Notes: generated by a model from the letters alone, not told the origin. Counted from the stretch's first letter, positions 6,772 through 15,434 are shown. The stretch is DNA of 64,000 bases from Hydrogenophaga palleronii_A (GCF_031457455.1 NZ_JAVDWU010000003.1:248001-312000), one strand, 5' to 3'. A program made the numbers and translations.

Positions 6772-9700
6772 ATGTTTGAGAAGGTACTGATTGCCAACCG
6801 AGGAGCCATTGCGTGCCGCATCATCCGCACGCTCAGGCAAATGGGGGTGCGCAGTGTGGCGGTGTATTCGGAGGCAGACGCACAGGCGCGCCACGTGCGT
6901 GAAGCCGACGAGGCCTACCTGATCGGGCCTGCCCCCGCCGCACAGAGCTACCTGTGTGGCGATCGCATCCTGGCGGTGGCCAGGCAGGCCGGGGCAAAAG
7001 CCATCCACCCTGGCTATGGCTTTCTGTCAGAGAACCCCGACTTTGCCGAGGCCTGCGAGGCAGCAGGCATGGCCTTCATCGGGCCAACGGCTACACAAAT
7101 GAGGGCCTTCGGGCTCAAGCACACGGCGCGCCATCTGGCGCAATCGCTGGGGGTACCGCTGCTGCCCGGCTCAGGGATCATCGGTGACCCCGAACAGGCC
7201 TGCCAGCAAGCCCAGGCCATTGGCTACCCGGTCATGCTCAAGAGCACGGCTGGCGGTGGCGGCATCGGCATGCGATTGGTGTGGAACGAGGCCGAAATGG
7301 TCGAAGCCTTCGAATCCGTGGGCCGGCTGGCACAAGCCAATTTCAAGGACGCTGGCCTCTTTCTGGAAAAGTATGTCGAGCAAGCGCGCCACATTGAAGT
7401 GCAGGTGTTCGGGGATGGCGCAGGGGGTGTGATCGCCCTGGGCGAGCGCGACTGTTCGGTGCAGCGCCGCAACCAGAAGGTGATCGAAGAGACGCCCGCC
7501 CCAGGGCTGAGCGACGAGCAGCGCCAGGCGCTGCACACCACCGCCGTGCGCCTCGCCCAGGCAGTGAACTACCGCTCTGCCGGCACGGTTGAGTTTGTGT
7601 ACGACGCCGTCGGCCACCAGTTCTACTTTCTGGAGGTGAACACCCGCCTGCAGGTGGAGCACGGCGTGACCGAGCAAGTCACGGGTGTTGACCTGGTGGC
7701 CTGGATGGTGAAGCTGGCCGCAGGCAAGCTGCCGCCATTGGCCACCCTGCAGCCGGTGGCGCGCGGGGCCTCCATACAGGCGCGGCTGTACGCCGAAGAC
7801 CCTGCTCGGCATTTCCAGCCCAGCGCGGGGCTTCTCACCGATGTGCACTTCCCACCCGAGGCCCGGGTGGACGGCTGGGTGGAGCGCGGGACCGATGTGC
7901 CCCCGTGGTATGACCCCATGCTGGCCAAGTTGATCGTCACGGCCGACACCCGCGAACAGGCCTTGCAACGCATGGATGCCGCGTTGGCCGCCACCCGGCT
8001 GGCAGGCATTGAAACCAACCTGGCGTACCTGCGGTCTGTGGTGCAAGACCCGGTGTTCAGGGAGGGGCGCCAGGTCACCCGCTTTCTGAACACATTTGTG
8101 TTCCGCCCGCGAACCATCGAAGTGCTGGAGCCCGGGGTGCAAACCAGCGTGCAGGACTGGCCCGGCCGCACGGGTTACTGGGACGTGGGCGTGCCCCCCA
8201 GCGGCCCTATGGATGCCTACGCCCACCGAATGGCCAATGCCCTGGTCGGCAACCCACCCGAAGCAGCAGCCCTGGAAATCACGCTGGCCGGTCCCACCCT
8301 GCGCTTCAACACGCCTGCCGTGGTCGCCGTGACCGGTGCACCCGCCAGCCTCACATTGAATGGTCAGCCCGTGGCCATGTGGCAGACCTTGCACATCGAG
8401 GCAGGCAGCACCCTGGAAATCGGCCGCACAGAAGCCGGCGTGCGCTTGGCGCTTGCCGTGGCCGGAGGGCTGGATGTGCCTGCCTACCTGGGCAGTTGCA
8501 GCACATTCACGCTGGGCCAGTTTGGCGGCCATGGTGGCCGATGCCTTCGCGCCGGAGACGTGTTGCACCTGGCCCAGAACAGCCATGCACCGCAGGCCTG
8601 CTGCCCGCCCGACCTCGTGCCGCACTATGGGCACCACTGGCACGTGGGCGTGATATACGGCCCGCATGGCGCTCCTGATTTCTTCACAGCTTCGGACATC
8701 GATACCTTTTTCGACACCGACTGGAAGGTGCACCACAACAGCAGCCGGACCGGGGTGCGACTGATCGGTCCCAAGCCTGAGTGGGCACGTTGCGATGGCG
8801 GTGAAGCCGGGCTGCACCCGTCGAACATCCACGACAACGCGTATGCGATCGGGGCCATCGACTTCACAGGTGACATGCCCGTCATCCTGGGTCCGGACGG
8901 GCCCAGCCTGGGGGGCTTTGTGTGCCCGGCGGTGGTCGCGCATGCCGAACTCTGGAAGCTGGGTCAGTTGCGGCCAGGCGACACGGTCCGGTTTTATCGC
9001 GTGTCGCAAACGCAGGCACTGGAGCGGGAAGCGGCCATCCACCGTGCGATCACCGCGCGCTGCGGGCCATTGCCCGCTGCACCCCGTGACGATGCCGCCG
9101 CCCACCCGACGCCAGTGATTCACAACGACCCCGGCCGCGGCGACGTGCCTGACATGGTGGTGCGTCAGGCCGGGGACCGCTACCTGCTGGTGGAGTTTGG
9201 CCCGCTGGTGCTCGACATTGAACTCCGGCTGCGCGTGCATGTGCTGATGCAAGCGCTGCAAGATCTGCGCAAAGCCGGGAGCCTGAACGGCATCATCGAC
9301 ATGACGCCGGGCATCCGGTCCCTGCAACTGCACTACGACCCGGCGCAGATCGCCCAGCAAGCGCTGCTTCAGCAGGTGATCGATGCCGAGGCTGGATTGC
9401 CGGCGGTCGATGACATGGTGGTGCCCAGCCGCACCGTGCACCTGCCCCTGTCATGGGATGACCCGCAGACCAAACTCGCCATCGAAAAGTACATGCAGTC
9501 GGTCAGACCGGACGCACCCTGGTGCCCAAGCAACATTGAGTTCATCCGACGCATCAATGGGCTGGAAACCTTGGAGGATGTGCACCGGACAGTCTTCGAT
9601 GCCAGCTACCTCGTGCTGGGCCTGGGCGATGTCTACCTGGGCGCACCTGTGGCCACGCCGCTGGACCCGCGCCACCGCCTGGTGACCACCAAGTACAACC

Positions 9701-10410
9701 CCGCCCGCACCTGGACCCCGGAAAACGCGGTCGGCATTGGCGGTGCCTACCTGTGTGTGTACGGCATGGAAGGGCCTGGCGGCTATCAGTTCGTGGGGCG
9801 CACCCTGCAAATGTGGAACCGCTGGCATCACGGCCAGCCCGGCCCCGCGTTCGAGCAGCCCTGGTTGCTCCGCTTTTTTGACCAGATCCGTTTCCACCCC
9901 GTGAGCCAGGACGAGTTGCAGCACATCCGCGCCGGGTTTCCCAGCGGGGGTTACACACTTCGGATCGAAGAGGGCGTGTTCAGCCTGAAGGACTACCGAC
10001 AATTCCTGGCCGACGAAGCCGTCGGCATCACCGCCTTCAAACGGCAGCAGCAGGCAGCATTCGAAGCCGAGCGGCAACAGTGGGTGGCGGCCGGGCAAGA
10101 CATGCCAGGCAGCGAGGCAGAGCTTGTTGCTGACGGCGCCACCCTGGAACTGGATCTGCCCCCGGGTGGCCGTGCCATCACCACCAGCGTGCCCGGAAGC
10201 GTGTGGAAAGTGACGGTCACCCCTGGCCAGACCGTGAAAGCGGGCGACGTGCTCATGGTGATCGAGTCCATGAAGATGGAGTTCAACCTGCTGGCCCCGG
10301 CCGATGCCACGGTGCACCAACTCTTTTGCCAGCAGGGCGCTGCCGTGACAGCAGGCCAAACCGTGCTGGTGCTGATGGACCCCGCCGCCGCCGAAACGCT
10401 GGCCGCCTGA
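6772..10410 (+). CDS. uca: Biotin-dependent urea/guanidine carboxylase
   Basis: A multidomain enzyme of 1212 residues, the full length for urea carboxylase. Residues 1-450 are biotin carboxylase (FEKVLIANRGAIACRI; ATP-grasp glycine loop STAGGGGIGMR; FLEVNTRLQVEHGVTE). The middle is the carboxyltransferase part with KipA/KipI-like halves (VLEPGVQTSVQDWPGRTGYW, then the DRYLLVEFGP region). The C-terminus is a biotinyl domain with ESMKMEF, biotin lysine about K1168. Enzymes in ykkC-controlled operons of this layout carboxylate guanidine in preference to urea, giving carboxyguanidine for the CgdAB-type pair. No allophanate hydrolase gene follows. An acdS scrap begins 5 nt after the stop. Confidence 0.93.
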   Translation: MFEKVLIANRGAIACRIIRTLRQMGVRSVAVYSEADAQARHVREADEAYLIGPAPAAQSYLCGDRILAVARQAGAKAIHPGYGFLSENPDFAEACEAAGMAFIGPTATQMRAFGLKHTARHLAQSLGVPLLPGSGIIGDPEQACQQAQAIGYPVMLKSTAGGGGIGMRLVWNEAEMVEAFESVGRLAQANFKDAGLFLEKYVEQARHIEVQVFGDGAGGVIALGERDCSVQRRNQKVIEETPAPGLSDEQRQALHTTAVRLAQAVNYRSAGTVEFVYDAVGHQFYFLEVNTRLQVEHGVTEQVTGVDLVAWMVKLAAGKLPPLATLQPVARGASIQARLYAEDPARHFQPSAGLLTDVHFPPEARVDGWVERGTDVPPWYDPMLAKLIVTADTREQALQRMDAALAATRLAGIETNLAYLRSVVQDPVFREGRQVTRFLNTFVFRPRTIEVLEPGVQTSVQDWPGRTGYWDVGVPPSGPMDAYAHRMANALVGNPPEAAALEITLAGPTLRFNTPAVVAVTGAPASLTLNGQPVAMWQTLHIEAGSTLEIGRTEAGVRLALAVAGGLDVPAYLGSCSTFTLGQFGGHGGRCLRAGDVLHLAQNSHAPQACCPPDLVPHYGHHWHVGVIYGPHGAPDFFTASDIDTFFDTDWKVHHNSSRTGVRLIGPKPEWARCDGGEAGLHPSNIHDNAYAIGAIDFTGDMPVILGPDGPSLGGFVCPAVVAHAELWKLGQLRPGDTVRFYRVSQTQALEREAAIHRAITARCGPLPAAPRDDAAAHPTPVIHNDPGRGDVPDMVVRQAGDRYLLVEFGPLVLDIELRLRVHVLMQALQDLRKAGSLNGIIDMTPGIRSLQLHYDPAQIAQQALLQQVIDAEAGLPAVDDMVVPSRTVHLPLSWDDPQTKLAIEKYMQSVRPDAPWCPSNIEFIRRINGLETLEDVHRTVFDASYLVLGLGDVYLGAPVATPLDPRHRLVTTKYNPARTWTPENAVGIGGAYLCVYGMEGPGGYQFVGRTLQMWNRWHHGQPGPAFEQPWLLRFFDQIRFHPVSQDELQHIRAGFPSGGYTLRIEEGVFSLKDYRQFLADEAVGITAFKRQQQAAFEAERQQWVAAGQDMPGSEAELVADGATLELDLPPGGRAITTSVPGSVWKVTVTPGQTVKAGDVLMVIESMKMEFNLLAPADATVHQLFCQQGAAVTAGQTVLVLMDPAAAETLAA

Positions 10411-10415
10411 AAACG

Positions 10416-10487
10416 CGCGTGCTGTACGCCCACCTGGGCGGCGTGCCGGCGCTCAATGCGTACAGCTTTCTGTTCCGGAACGGTTGA
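10416..10487 (+). pseudogene. acdS fragment: last 23 codons of a second ACC deaminase copy
   Basis: The 72 nt encode RVLYAHLGGVPALNAYSFLF followed by RNG and a stop, identical in protein to residues 324-346 of the intact acdS at 2000-2071. The DNA matches at 68 of 72 positions. It has no start and begins abruptly 5 nt after the carboxylase stop. The silent differences show that it is an old duplicate and not an assembly repeat. Confidence 0.93.
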
Positions 10488-10563
10488 TCCGCGCCACCCC
10501 GGTTTCAGTGCAGAAAAAGCGATGGCTGGCGGGCGGTGGTGCACAGCCCACCGCCCGCACCGC

Positions 10564-11523
10564 TCACCCCGCCTGTATGCGCCACTCCGATTGCCGGTCC
10601 TGGGCATCGCCGCGGCGAAAGTCGCGCGGAGACAGGCCGATCTCGCGTTTGAACACTTTGGAAAAACCGAAGGCGTCGCTGTAGCCGACTTCTTCTGCCA
10701 CCTGGTCCAGCGGGCGCTCGGTCTCGCTGAGCAAGTGCATGGCTTTTTGCATGCGCACGGTGCGCAGGTGGCTCAGTGGCGTGTCGCCCATGGCTTTGCG
10801 GAAGCGCTCGGCCAGACCGGTGCGCGACAGCCCCACCGCGCGGGCGAGTTCGTCCAGTGTCCAGTTGCGTGCGCAGTCGGCGTGCATGAGGTGGATGGCC
10901 TGGCGCACTGGGAGGTCGCGCACGGCCATGGCCCAGCCGGTATGCGCCTCGCCTTCGCGCGCCAGCAGCTCGCGCAGGGCGTAGGTGAACAAGGCGTCCA
11001 GCAGACCGTGCACGATGGTGCGTGCGCCCATGCCGTGGTGGCGCAGTTCCTGATCAAGCAGGCCCACGGTGAGCGCGAGCGCGCCCAGCCTGGGCAGTTC
11101 TTCGGCGCGCAACACGAACCACGATGGCAGATCGCGAAACAGCGGGTGCACGGGCGCGTGCCAGAACTGGTAGGCGCCGCTGATGACGGTGGGGGTGGCG
11201 TCGTCCTGCCCTTCGCTGGATACGTTGGGTTCGGCGGGTTCGGTGATGTGGTCGATGCGCACTTCTTCCGCCGCACGCCAGCCGGGCTGCAGGCTCAGCA
11301 CATGGTGGCAACCGCGCGCCATCACCGCGATGTCGCCGCGCGCCAGCGCCAGCGGCTGTGCCAGCCCAGGCGCACTCAGGAACAACTGGCCCTGCGTGAC
11401 CACGTGCAGGCCCATGCTCTTGTCACAAGGAAAACGCAGGGGCGCGCCTTCGCGCAAGCGGCGCAGGTCCAGCAGGCGGCGGTGCAGGCCGGCCTGTTGC
11501 AGCACGTCGGTGAGCAGATCCAT
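10564..11523 (-). CDS. AraC-family transcriptional regulator
   Basis: A regulator of 319 residues. The N-terminal half is a cupin-like effector domain of the AraC-binding type (SMGLHVVTQGQLFLSAPG, then ARGDIAVMARGCHHVLSL). The C-terminal ~100 residues hold two helix-turn-helix units (WTLDELARAVGLSRTGLAERF and PLDQVAEEVGYSDAFGFSKVF) followed by GLSPRDFRRG. The start at 11523 (MDLLTDVLQQ) is preferred over an upstream ATG at 11583 that lies in the operator region. It is divergent from the NmrA-type oxidoreductase at 11665 and probably controls it. The inducer is unknown. Confidence 0.88.
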   Translation of the reverse strand: MDLLTDVLQQAGLHRRLLDLRRLREGAPLRFPCDKSMGLHVVTQGQLFLSAPGLAQPLALARGDIAVMARGCHHVLSLQPGWRAAEEVRIDHITEPAEPNVSSEGQDDATPTVISGAYQFWHAPVHPLFRDLPSWFVLRAEELPRLGALALTVGLLDQELRHHGMGARTIVHGLLDALFTYALRELLAREGEAHTGWAMAVRDLPVRQAIHLMHADCARNWTLDELARAVGLSRTGLAERFRKAMGDTPLSHLRTVRMQKAMHLLSETERPLDQVAEEVGYSDAFGFSKVFKREIGLSPRDFRRGDAQDRQSEWRIQAG

Positions 11524-11560
11524 GGCGATAGAGTGGTGGTGGAGTGAGGGTTGACTGATC

Positions 11561-11614
11561 CATGATTCCGTACGATTGAACATGAATCATGAACTGGCAT
11601 GCATTCTAGTTCAA
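11561..11614. promoter_or_regulatory. Candidate operator between the AraC regulator and the NmrA-type gene
   Basis: CATGATTC (11561-11568) and GAATCATG (11584-11591) form an 8-bp perfect inverted repeat with a 15-nt spacer. Overlapping it, TTGAAC (11576-11581) and GTTCAA (11609-11614) form another. They fill the 141-bp gap of a divergent regulator/target pair. Recognition by the AraC protein is inferred. Confidence 0.4.
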
Positions 11615-11664
11615 GCATTCAGCCAGAACAATGCAGGCTTCTCCACTTCACAAAGCAGCTTTCC

Positions 11665-12501
11665 ATGGCCAACATCCTTGTCATCGGTGCCAGCGGCACC
11701 GTCGGTTCCGAACTCTCCCGTCTTCTCAAGAGCGCTGGACACGGCGTGGCCCGCGCCACCAGTCGCGCCCCCAAGGCACCTGACCAGGTACAGCTCAACC
11801 TGGCCAACGGCGAAGGCCTGGACGTGGCACTGGCCGGACGCGACGCGGTGTTCCTGCTCTGCCCGCCTGGCCACACCCGCCAGCACGAATGGCTGGTGCC
11901 AGTGATCGACCGTGCCAAGGCGCTGGGCGTGCCCAAGCTGGTGCTGATGACCGCCATGGGCGCCAACGCCGACGAGGCAGCACCGCTGCGCATGACCGAA
12001 CGGCACCTGGAGGCCAGCGGGTTGGCCTACAACATCATCCGGCCCAACTGGTTCATGCAGAACTTCCACACCTTCTGGCTGCAGGGCATTCGCGAGCACG
12101 GAAAGATCTTCCTCCCGGTGGGTCAGGCCAAAGGCAGTTTCATCGACGCGCGCGACATTGCGTCGGTGGCTGCCGTGCTGCTCACCAGCACGCAGTGGGA
12201 CAACCGCGACTTTGACCTCACCGGCGACCAGGCCCTGGACCACGACGAGGTGGCGGTGATCTTGAGCCGAGTCACCGGCCGCAACATCAGCTTCCAGGAC
12301 GTGACGCCGGAAGACATGCGCCCCGGCCTGCTGGCCGCTGGCCTGCCGGCGGACTACGCCGACTTTCTGCTGCTGATTCTGGGCTTCTTCAAGGCCGGCT
12401 ACTCGGAGCGCGTCACCGATGCGGTGCAGACCATCACCGGCCAGACACCGCGCCGCTTCGAGGCCTACGCGCAAGACCACCGCAGCCACTGGCTGGTCTA
12501 A
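11665..12501 (+). CDS. NmrA/atypical SDR-type NAD(P)-binding oxidoreductase
   Basis: A protein of 278 residues with a Rossmann fold at the N-terminus. ILVIGASGTVGSELSRLL carries the GxxGxxG dinucleotide motif. KLVLMTAMGANADE and NIIRPNWFMQNF are typical of the NmrA/QOR2 (atypical short-chain dehydrogenase) group. Such proteins reduce quinones or small carbonyls, or bind NADP as redox sensors. The exact substrate cannot be read from sequence. Divergence from an AraC regulator fits an inducible electrophile- or quinone-response gene. The start is the ATG at 11665 in TTTCCATGGCC. Confidence 0.8.
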   Translation: MANILVIGASGTVGSELSRLLKSAGHGVARATSRAPKAPDQVQLNLANGEGLDVALAGRDAVFLLCPPGHTRQHEWLVPVIDRAKALGVPKLVLMTAMGANADEAAPLRMTERHLEASGLAYNIIRPNWFMQNFHTFWLQGIREHGKIFLPVGQAKGSFIDARDIASVAAVLLTSTQWDNRDFDLTGDQALDHDEVAVILSRVTGRNISFQDVTPEDMRPGLLAAGLPADYADFLLLILGFFKAGYSERVTDAVQTITGQTPRRFEAYAQDHRSHWLV

Positions 12502-12584
12502 ACACCGCCGCGCTGCCTGGGCGCTGGGGGGCGCAGCGAGACGCCCGGCAGCGCAAGATGACCCCGCGAGGCAGGCCGTGCCTT

Positions 12585-12624
12585 CACTCCCTCGCCCCTC
12601 TGGGGAGAGGGCTGGGGTGAGGGG
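12585..12624. repeat. GC-rich 40-bp intergenic repeat, copy in the forward sense
   Basis: The 40 nt are the exact reverse complement of 48293-48332, 35.7 kb away. The core CGCCCCTCTGGGGAGAGGG is itself partly palindromic. It lies between the 3' ends of two convergent genes, as does the other copy, so it may serve as a bidirectional terminator or a REP-like element. Confidence 0.75.
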
Positions 12625-12631
12625 CCACGCC

Positions 12632-12988
12632 TCAATCTTTGGACCAGATCTTGAACGACACGTACATCCCATACCCCAAGGCCAGCACGCACCACACCAA
12701 GAAGAACACATTGCCCCAAAACCGGCCCGCATTCTCAGCCAGGGTGTAGACCTGTCCCGCGCAGCCTTTGCCGACGCATTCGATCTGGCCTTGCACCAAC
12801 GCGCGCAGCACGCCAAAGAGAAGAACGCATGCAATGGCACCGCACACCACAAAGCTCACGGGCCCCATGGGCGGTTTGGTGATTTCATCGTTCTCATCGC
12901 GGAAGCCTTGCTTGAGCAGCTTTTGCCCGTGCCTGTACACGACAAAGCCGAGCAAGAGCATCAGCGCGTAATAAACGACGGTCAACAT
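12632..12988 (-). CDS. Small membrane protein of unknown function
   Basis: The product is 118 residues. It starts with a membrane helix (VVYYALMLLLGFVVY), then a charged loop with DENDEITKPP, a second helix (PVSFVVCGAIACVLLFGVL), a cysteine pair in IECVGKGCAG, and a third helix (VFFLVWCVLALGYGMYV). The two loop cysteines may form a disulfide outside the membrane. I do not recognise the family. Regular codon use and clean hydrophobic segments support a real gene. It stands alone, convergent with the NmrA-type gene across a GC-rich repeat. Confidence 0.6.
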   Translation of the reverse strand: MLTVVYYALMLLLGFVVYRHGQKLLKQGFRDENDEITKPPMGPVSFVVCGAIACVLLFGVLRALVQGQIECVGKGCAGQVYTLAENAGRFWGNVFFLVWCVLALGYGMYVSFKIWSKD

Positions 12989-13071
12989 GCCTTCACGTCC
13001 GTTGAGTTAAAAAAGAAAGCGGTAGATGCATTGGCAGGGATCGTACCCGAGCAAGATTCGGTGTCGCCGGC

Positions 13072-13130
13072 CGCGGCAGGAAGGCATGCTGACCGACCCG
13101 GTGTACGAAGGCAAGTCCATGCACGGCATG
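13072..13130 (+). pseudogene. acdS fragment: internal 59 nt of a second ACC deaminase copy
   Basis: The 59 nt match 1902-1960 of the intact acdS at 57 positions and encode RQEGMLTDPVYEGKSMHGM, including the diagnostic glutamate. In the intact gene this piece lies just before the segment duplicated at 10416. Here it lies 2.6 kb after it, so the order is reversed. It is not part of any open gene and abuts the end of the fic gene. Confidence 0.92.
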
Positions 13131-13145
13131 GCCAGGCGATTGACC

Positions 13146-14684
13146 TCAAGCTGCGGCGAGCCCCTGGGCATCATCCGGCGGGCTCGCGCGTGCAGCCATT
13201 CGATTGAGGCAGCGCGCTTCAATGGCATCGAGTGTTTCGACGGGTACGCGATGGATGTACTTCTTCCGGATGTTCTTGGATACCACTCCACCGTTGTGAA
13301 ATGCAGCAGCGACAAGGTGGGACAGGTCGTTGTCCCTGATGTCAAACCTGGCCTTGATCTGGGCATAGACAAGGTCGAAGTCGCCCAGCCATTGGGCTTC
13401 TCCTAGCAGGTCTTTCTGCAGGGCGACCTGGGCCATGCGCATGGTGAATTCAACGCATGCCGTCAGATCCATGAACCTGAAGGCCTCGTCGGCTTCCGGC
13501 AGCCAGTCGAAGGCATAGTTGGCGTCACCCCCCCATGTCACGTGGCACAGCTCGCGCGCGGGTTTGCTGAAGGCGTGCAGCGCTTCCAGGTAGGCGTCTT
13601 CATGCCGCCTCAAAGCCACCGAGACGGGAAGCACGAAGGCCGTCGGCAGCGCGTTGGACTGCCCCAGGCAATGGTGAACCAGAAACCGGGACAGCCGGCC
13701 GTTGCCATCCATGAACGGGTGGATGTACACAAACCCGAAGGAGATGATGGCCGCGTGCACAAGGGGGTCCAGGCCTTTGGGTGGTCTGTTGGCCAATGCC
13801 ATCAGGGGCGTCATCAGCGGCACGACCATCTCTGGCCGCGGCGGCACGTAGCGCACGCCTGCTGCCCCCACACCTTTTTGGAGCCGGTTTTGTTCACTGC
13901 GGAATTCCCAAGCCTTGTCGAAGGGGTTGGTGATGCTCATGCGCTGCAATTCGCACAGGAGTTCCTCCGTCAACGCCTTGGGATCGCTGGCGTGCTGCAG
14001 CAACTGGGTGAACGCGCGCGCCTTGTCCTGCGTCGGCACCTCACCCTCAATGGCGAAGGATCCCTCCGTCTCACTCATGTAGGCCCAGCCCAGCGCACGG
14101 TCCAGCATCTCCGTGTTGGTGTTCTCAGCGAACGCTCTGGCCTGCTTCAAAACATCCTCGGCCAGCAATTGCTGGATGCCCGGTGTTTTCCTGACGATGG
14201 GGCAGAAGCTGATGTCGCCCAGTCCGTTGAAATCCACCCTCCACTTCGCACTCTTGCGTGATTCGCCCACAAAAAATTGCACTGGGTCGAAGACTTCCTG
14301 GTAGGGCGCTGTGATCGTGGCGCCGTTGGTGGCCAGGCTTTTTCCAGTGACCATCTCCCAAAGGCAGCAAGCCGTCCGGATGTACACCCCGTTGGGCGTG
14401 GCCGCAAAGGAGGCCTCCATGTCCGAGCTGGGCACCCTTTTCAGGGCAAGCGCCAGAAGATGCAGGTTGATCTGTTCGTGCTTGAGTGCGAAGAGCACAT
14501 GATCGAGAATGGTGGCCGGCGGCGCCATGCGGGCCGGCACCAGCAGCCCGCCTTCAGGCAGCCTCTCGAGGGCGTTGACGCCTGCCATTCGCGCTTCGCG
14601 GGCGCCCAGGAAAGATGGGACATTCAGATGGTCCCTCAGCCAGGCATAGCCAACAGGCCCCGTGATTTTTCGCAGATCAGTCAT
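13146..14684 (-). CDS. Fic-family protein (class II), probable AMP transferase
   Basis: A protein of 512 residues. The Fic catalytic motif HPFMDGNGRLSRF starts at His322 and is complete (HPFx[D/E]GNGRxxR). The autoinhibitory helix motif (S/T)xxxE(G/N) is present N-terminally as SFAIEG (Ser209-Gly214), which places it in class II. Such enzymes move AMP from ATP onto a target hydroxyl, and the glutamate keeps them off until needed. The C-terminal ~130 residues look like a winged-helix region (HLVAAAFHNGGVVSKNIRKK), common in bacterial Fic regulators. There is no antitoxin gene beside it. The target is unknown. Confidence 0.92.
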   Translation of the reverse strand: MTDLRKITGPVGYAWLRDHLNVPSFLGAREARMAGVNALERLPEGGLLVPARMAPPATILDHVLFALKHEQINLHLLALALKRVPSSDMEASFAATPNGVYIRTACCLWEMVTGKSLATNGATITAPYQEVFDPVQFFVGESRKSAKWRVDFNGLGDISFCPIVRKTPGIQQLLAEDVLKQARAFAENTNTEMLDRALGWAYMSETEGSFAIEGEVPTQDKARAFTQLLQHASDPKALTEELLCELQRMSITNPFDKAWEFRSEQNRLQKGVGAAGVRYVPPRPEMVVPLMTPLMALANRPPKGLDPLVHAAIISFGFVYIHPFMDGNGRLSRFLVHHCLGQSNALPTAFVLPVSVALRRHEDAYLEALHAFSKPARELCHVTWGGDANYAFDWLPEADEAFRFMDLTACVEFTMRMAQVALQKDLLGEAQWLGDFDLVYAQIKARFDIRDNDLSHLVAAAFHNGGVVSKNIRKKYIHRVPVETLDAIEARCLNRMAARASPPDDAQGLAAA

Positions 14685-14698
14685 GTGAGGCGCGATTA

Positions 14699-14755
14699 TC
14701 TATAGAAGATTCGCATTTTCTATAGTTCTAGCCTTTTCGGCAAACTTATCTATAG
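14699..14755. promoter_or_regulatory. Three helically phased TCTATAG repeats upstream of fic
   Basis: TCTATAG occurs at 14699-14705, 14719-14725 and 14749-14755, with starts 20 and 30 bp apart, so all three lie on the same face of the helix. CTATAG is itself a palindrome. The stretch is AT-rich against a GC-rich background and covers the likely promoter of the Fic gene, which starts at 14684. A regulator binding there, perhaps the winged-helix Fic protein itself, is inferred. Confidence 0.5.
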
Positions 14756-14778
14756 TCGAGGTCGTTCTTTCGTCAAGG

Positions 14779-14833
14779 CAAAGGGCTCACGCAGTGGGGG
14801 AACACGCCTCTCAACATCGCAGCCATCTGCGCG
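14779..14833 (+). pseudogene. Fragment of the duplicated membrane-protein gene (internal piece)
   Basis: The ~55 nt, including GGGAACACGCCTCTCAACAT and CGCAGCCATCTGCGCG, match about 16990-17045 inside the intact gene at 16679 (WENTLLNTAAICA). There is no open frame of useful length. In the intact gene this segment follows directly on the part kept in the broken copy at 15574. Here it lies upstream of it, with the ExoD-like gene between. Confidence 0.8.
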
Positions 14834-14843
14834 CCCGCTACCT

Positions 14844-15434
14844 TCACCCGCCAACACCCGCCTGCCACGCCAGCACGGGCAAGCCCAACATCGTCAGAAG
14901 TGAGAACAAAACCAGGCCGCCGTCCCGGGTCAACAGACCAGCGGCCAGCATCGAAATGATGGCGGCGGCGATGGAGCCGGAGACCGGGACGAGTTCCATG
15001 AAGGGCATGAAAAGGCACAGCACCAGGACCATGCCCAGCGGCAGATACCGCCACGGCCTTTCCAGAATGAAGGTGAGCCGGGCCTTCAGAAAGCGCTCGA
15101 CAAAAACGACGGGCTTTCTCAACCATCCAAGTGCCTTGCACAACGCTGCCTTGGAAATGCAACGGTGGCGAATGAAGGAAGGGAGCCACACACTCTCGCG
15201 CCCGACGATCATCTGGCTCACCAGCAGGAAGACGATGACCGCGACCGACGCCGTGACGCCCGGGATCGCGCTGGCCGGAGAGACTGCGATCAGCGGGAAG
15301 ATCAGCAGCAATGACGCAAACGACCTTTGACCCAGCGTCTCTACGATGTGCTGCACGCTCACCTCTTCCCCATTGATGGATTTCTCCAACCCATCAAGAA
15401 CCTCGCTCAATGCGTGGCTCACACGCTCGGTCAT
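14844..15434 (-). CDS. ExoD-family membrane protein
   Basis: A protein of 196 residues, the usual length for ExoD-like proteins. It has a short soluble start (MTERVSHALSEVLDGLEK), then FASLLLIFPLIAVSPASAIPG, a family hallmark. Further helices include SVAVIVFLLVSQM, YLPLGMVLVLCLFMPFMELVP and GLVLFSLLTMLGLPVLAW. ExoD was first linked to exopolysaccharide production in rhizobia, but its biochemical role is not settled. The start at 15434 has an upstream AGGA-rich ribosome site. The gene is oriented opposite to the pieces of broken gene that flank it. Confidence 0.82.
   Translation of the reverse strand: MTERVSHALSEVLDGLEKSINGEEVSVQHIVETLGQRSFASLLLIFPLIAVSPASAIPGVTASVAVIVFLLVSQMIVGRESVWLPSFIRHRCISKAALCKALGWLRKPVVFVERFLKARLTFILERPWRYLPLGMVLVLCLFMPFMELVPVSGSIAAAIISMLAAGLLTRDGGLVLFSLLTMLGLPVLAWQAGVGG

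Noticed and set aside
7171..9441. A very long minus-strand open frame opposite the carboxylase gene.
   Set aside because: It is the antisense shadow of a high-GC coding region; the plus strand encodes a complete, domain-verified carboxylase.
14773..15189. An open frame reading across the start of the ExoD-like gene region.
   Set aside because: It is out of frame with the ExoD-like protein and crosses a gene fragment; the ExoD frame has clear membrane helices and family motifs.
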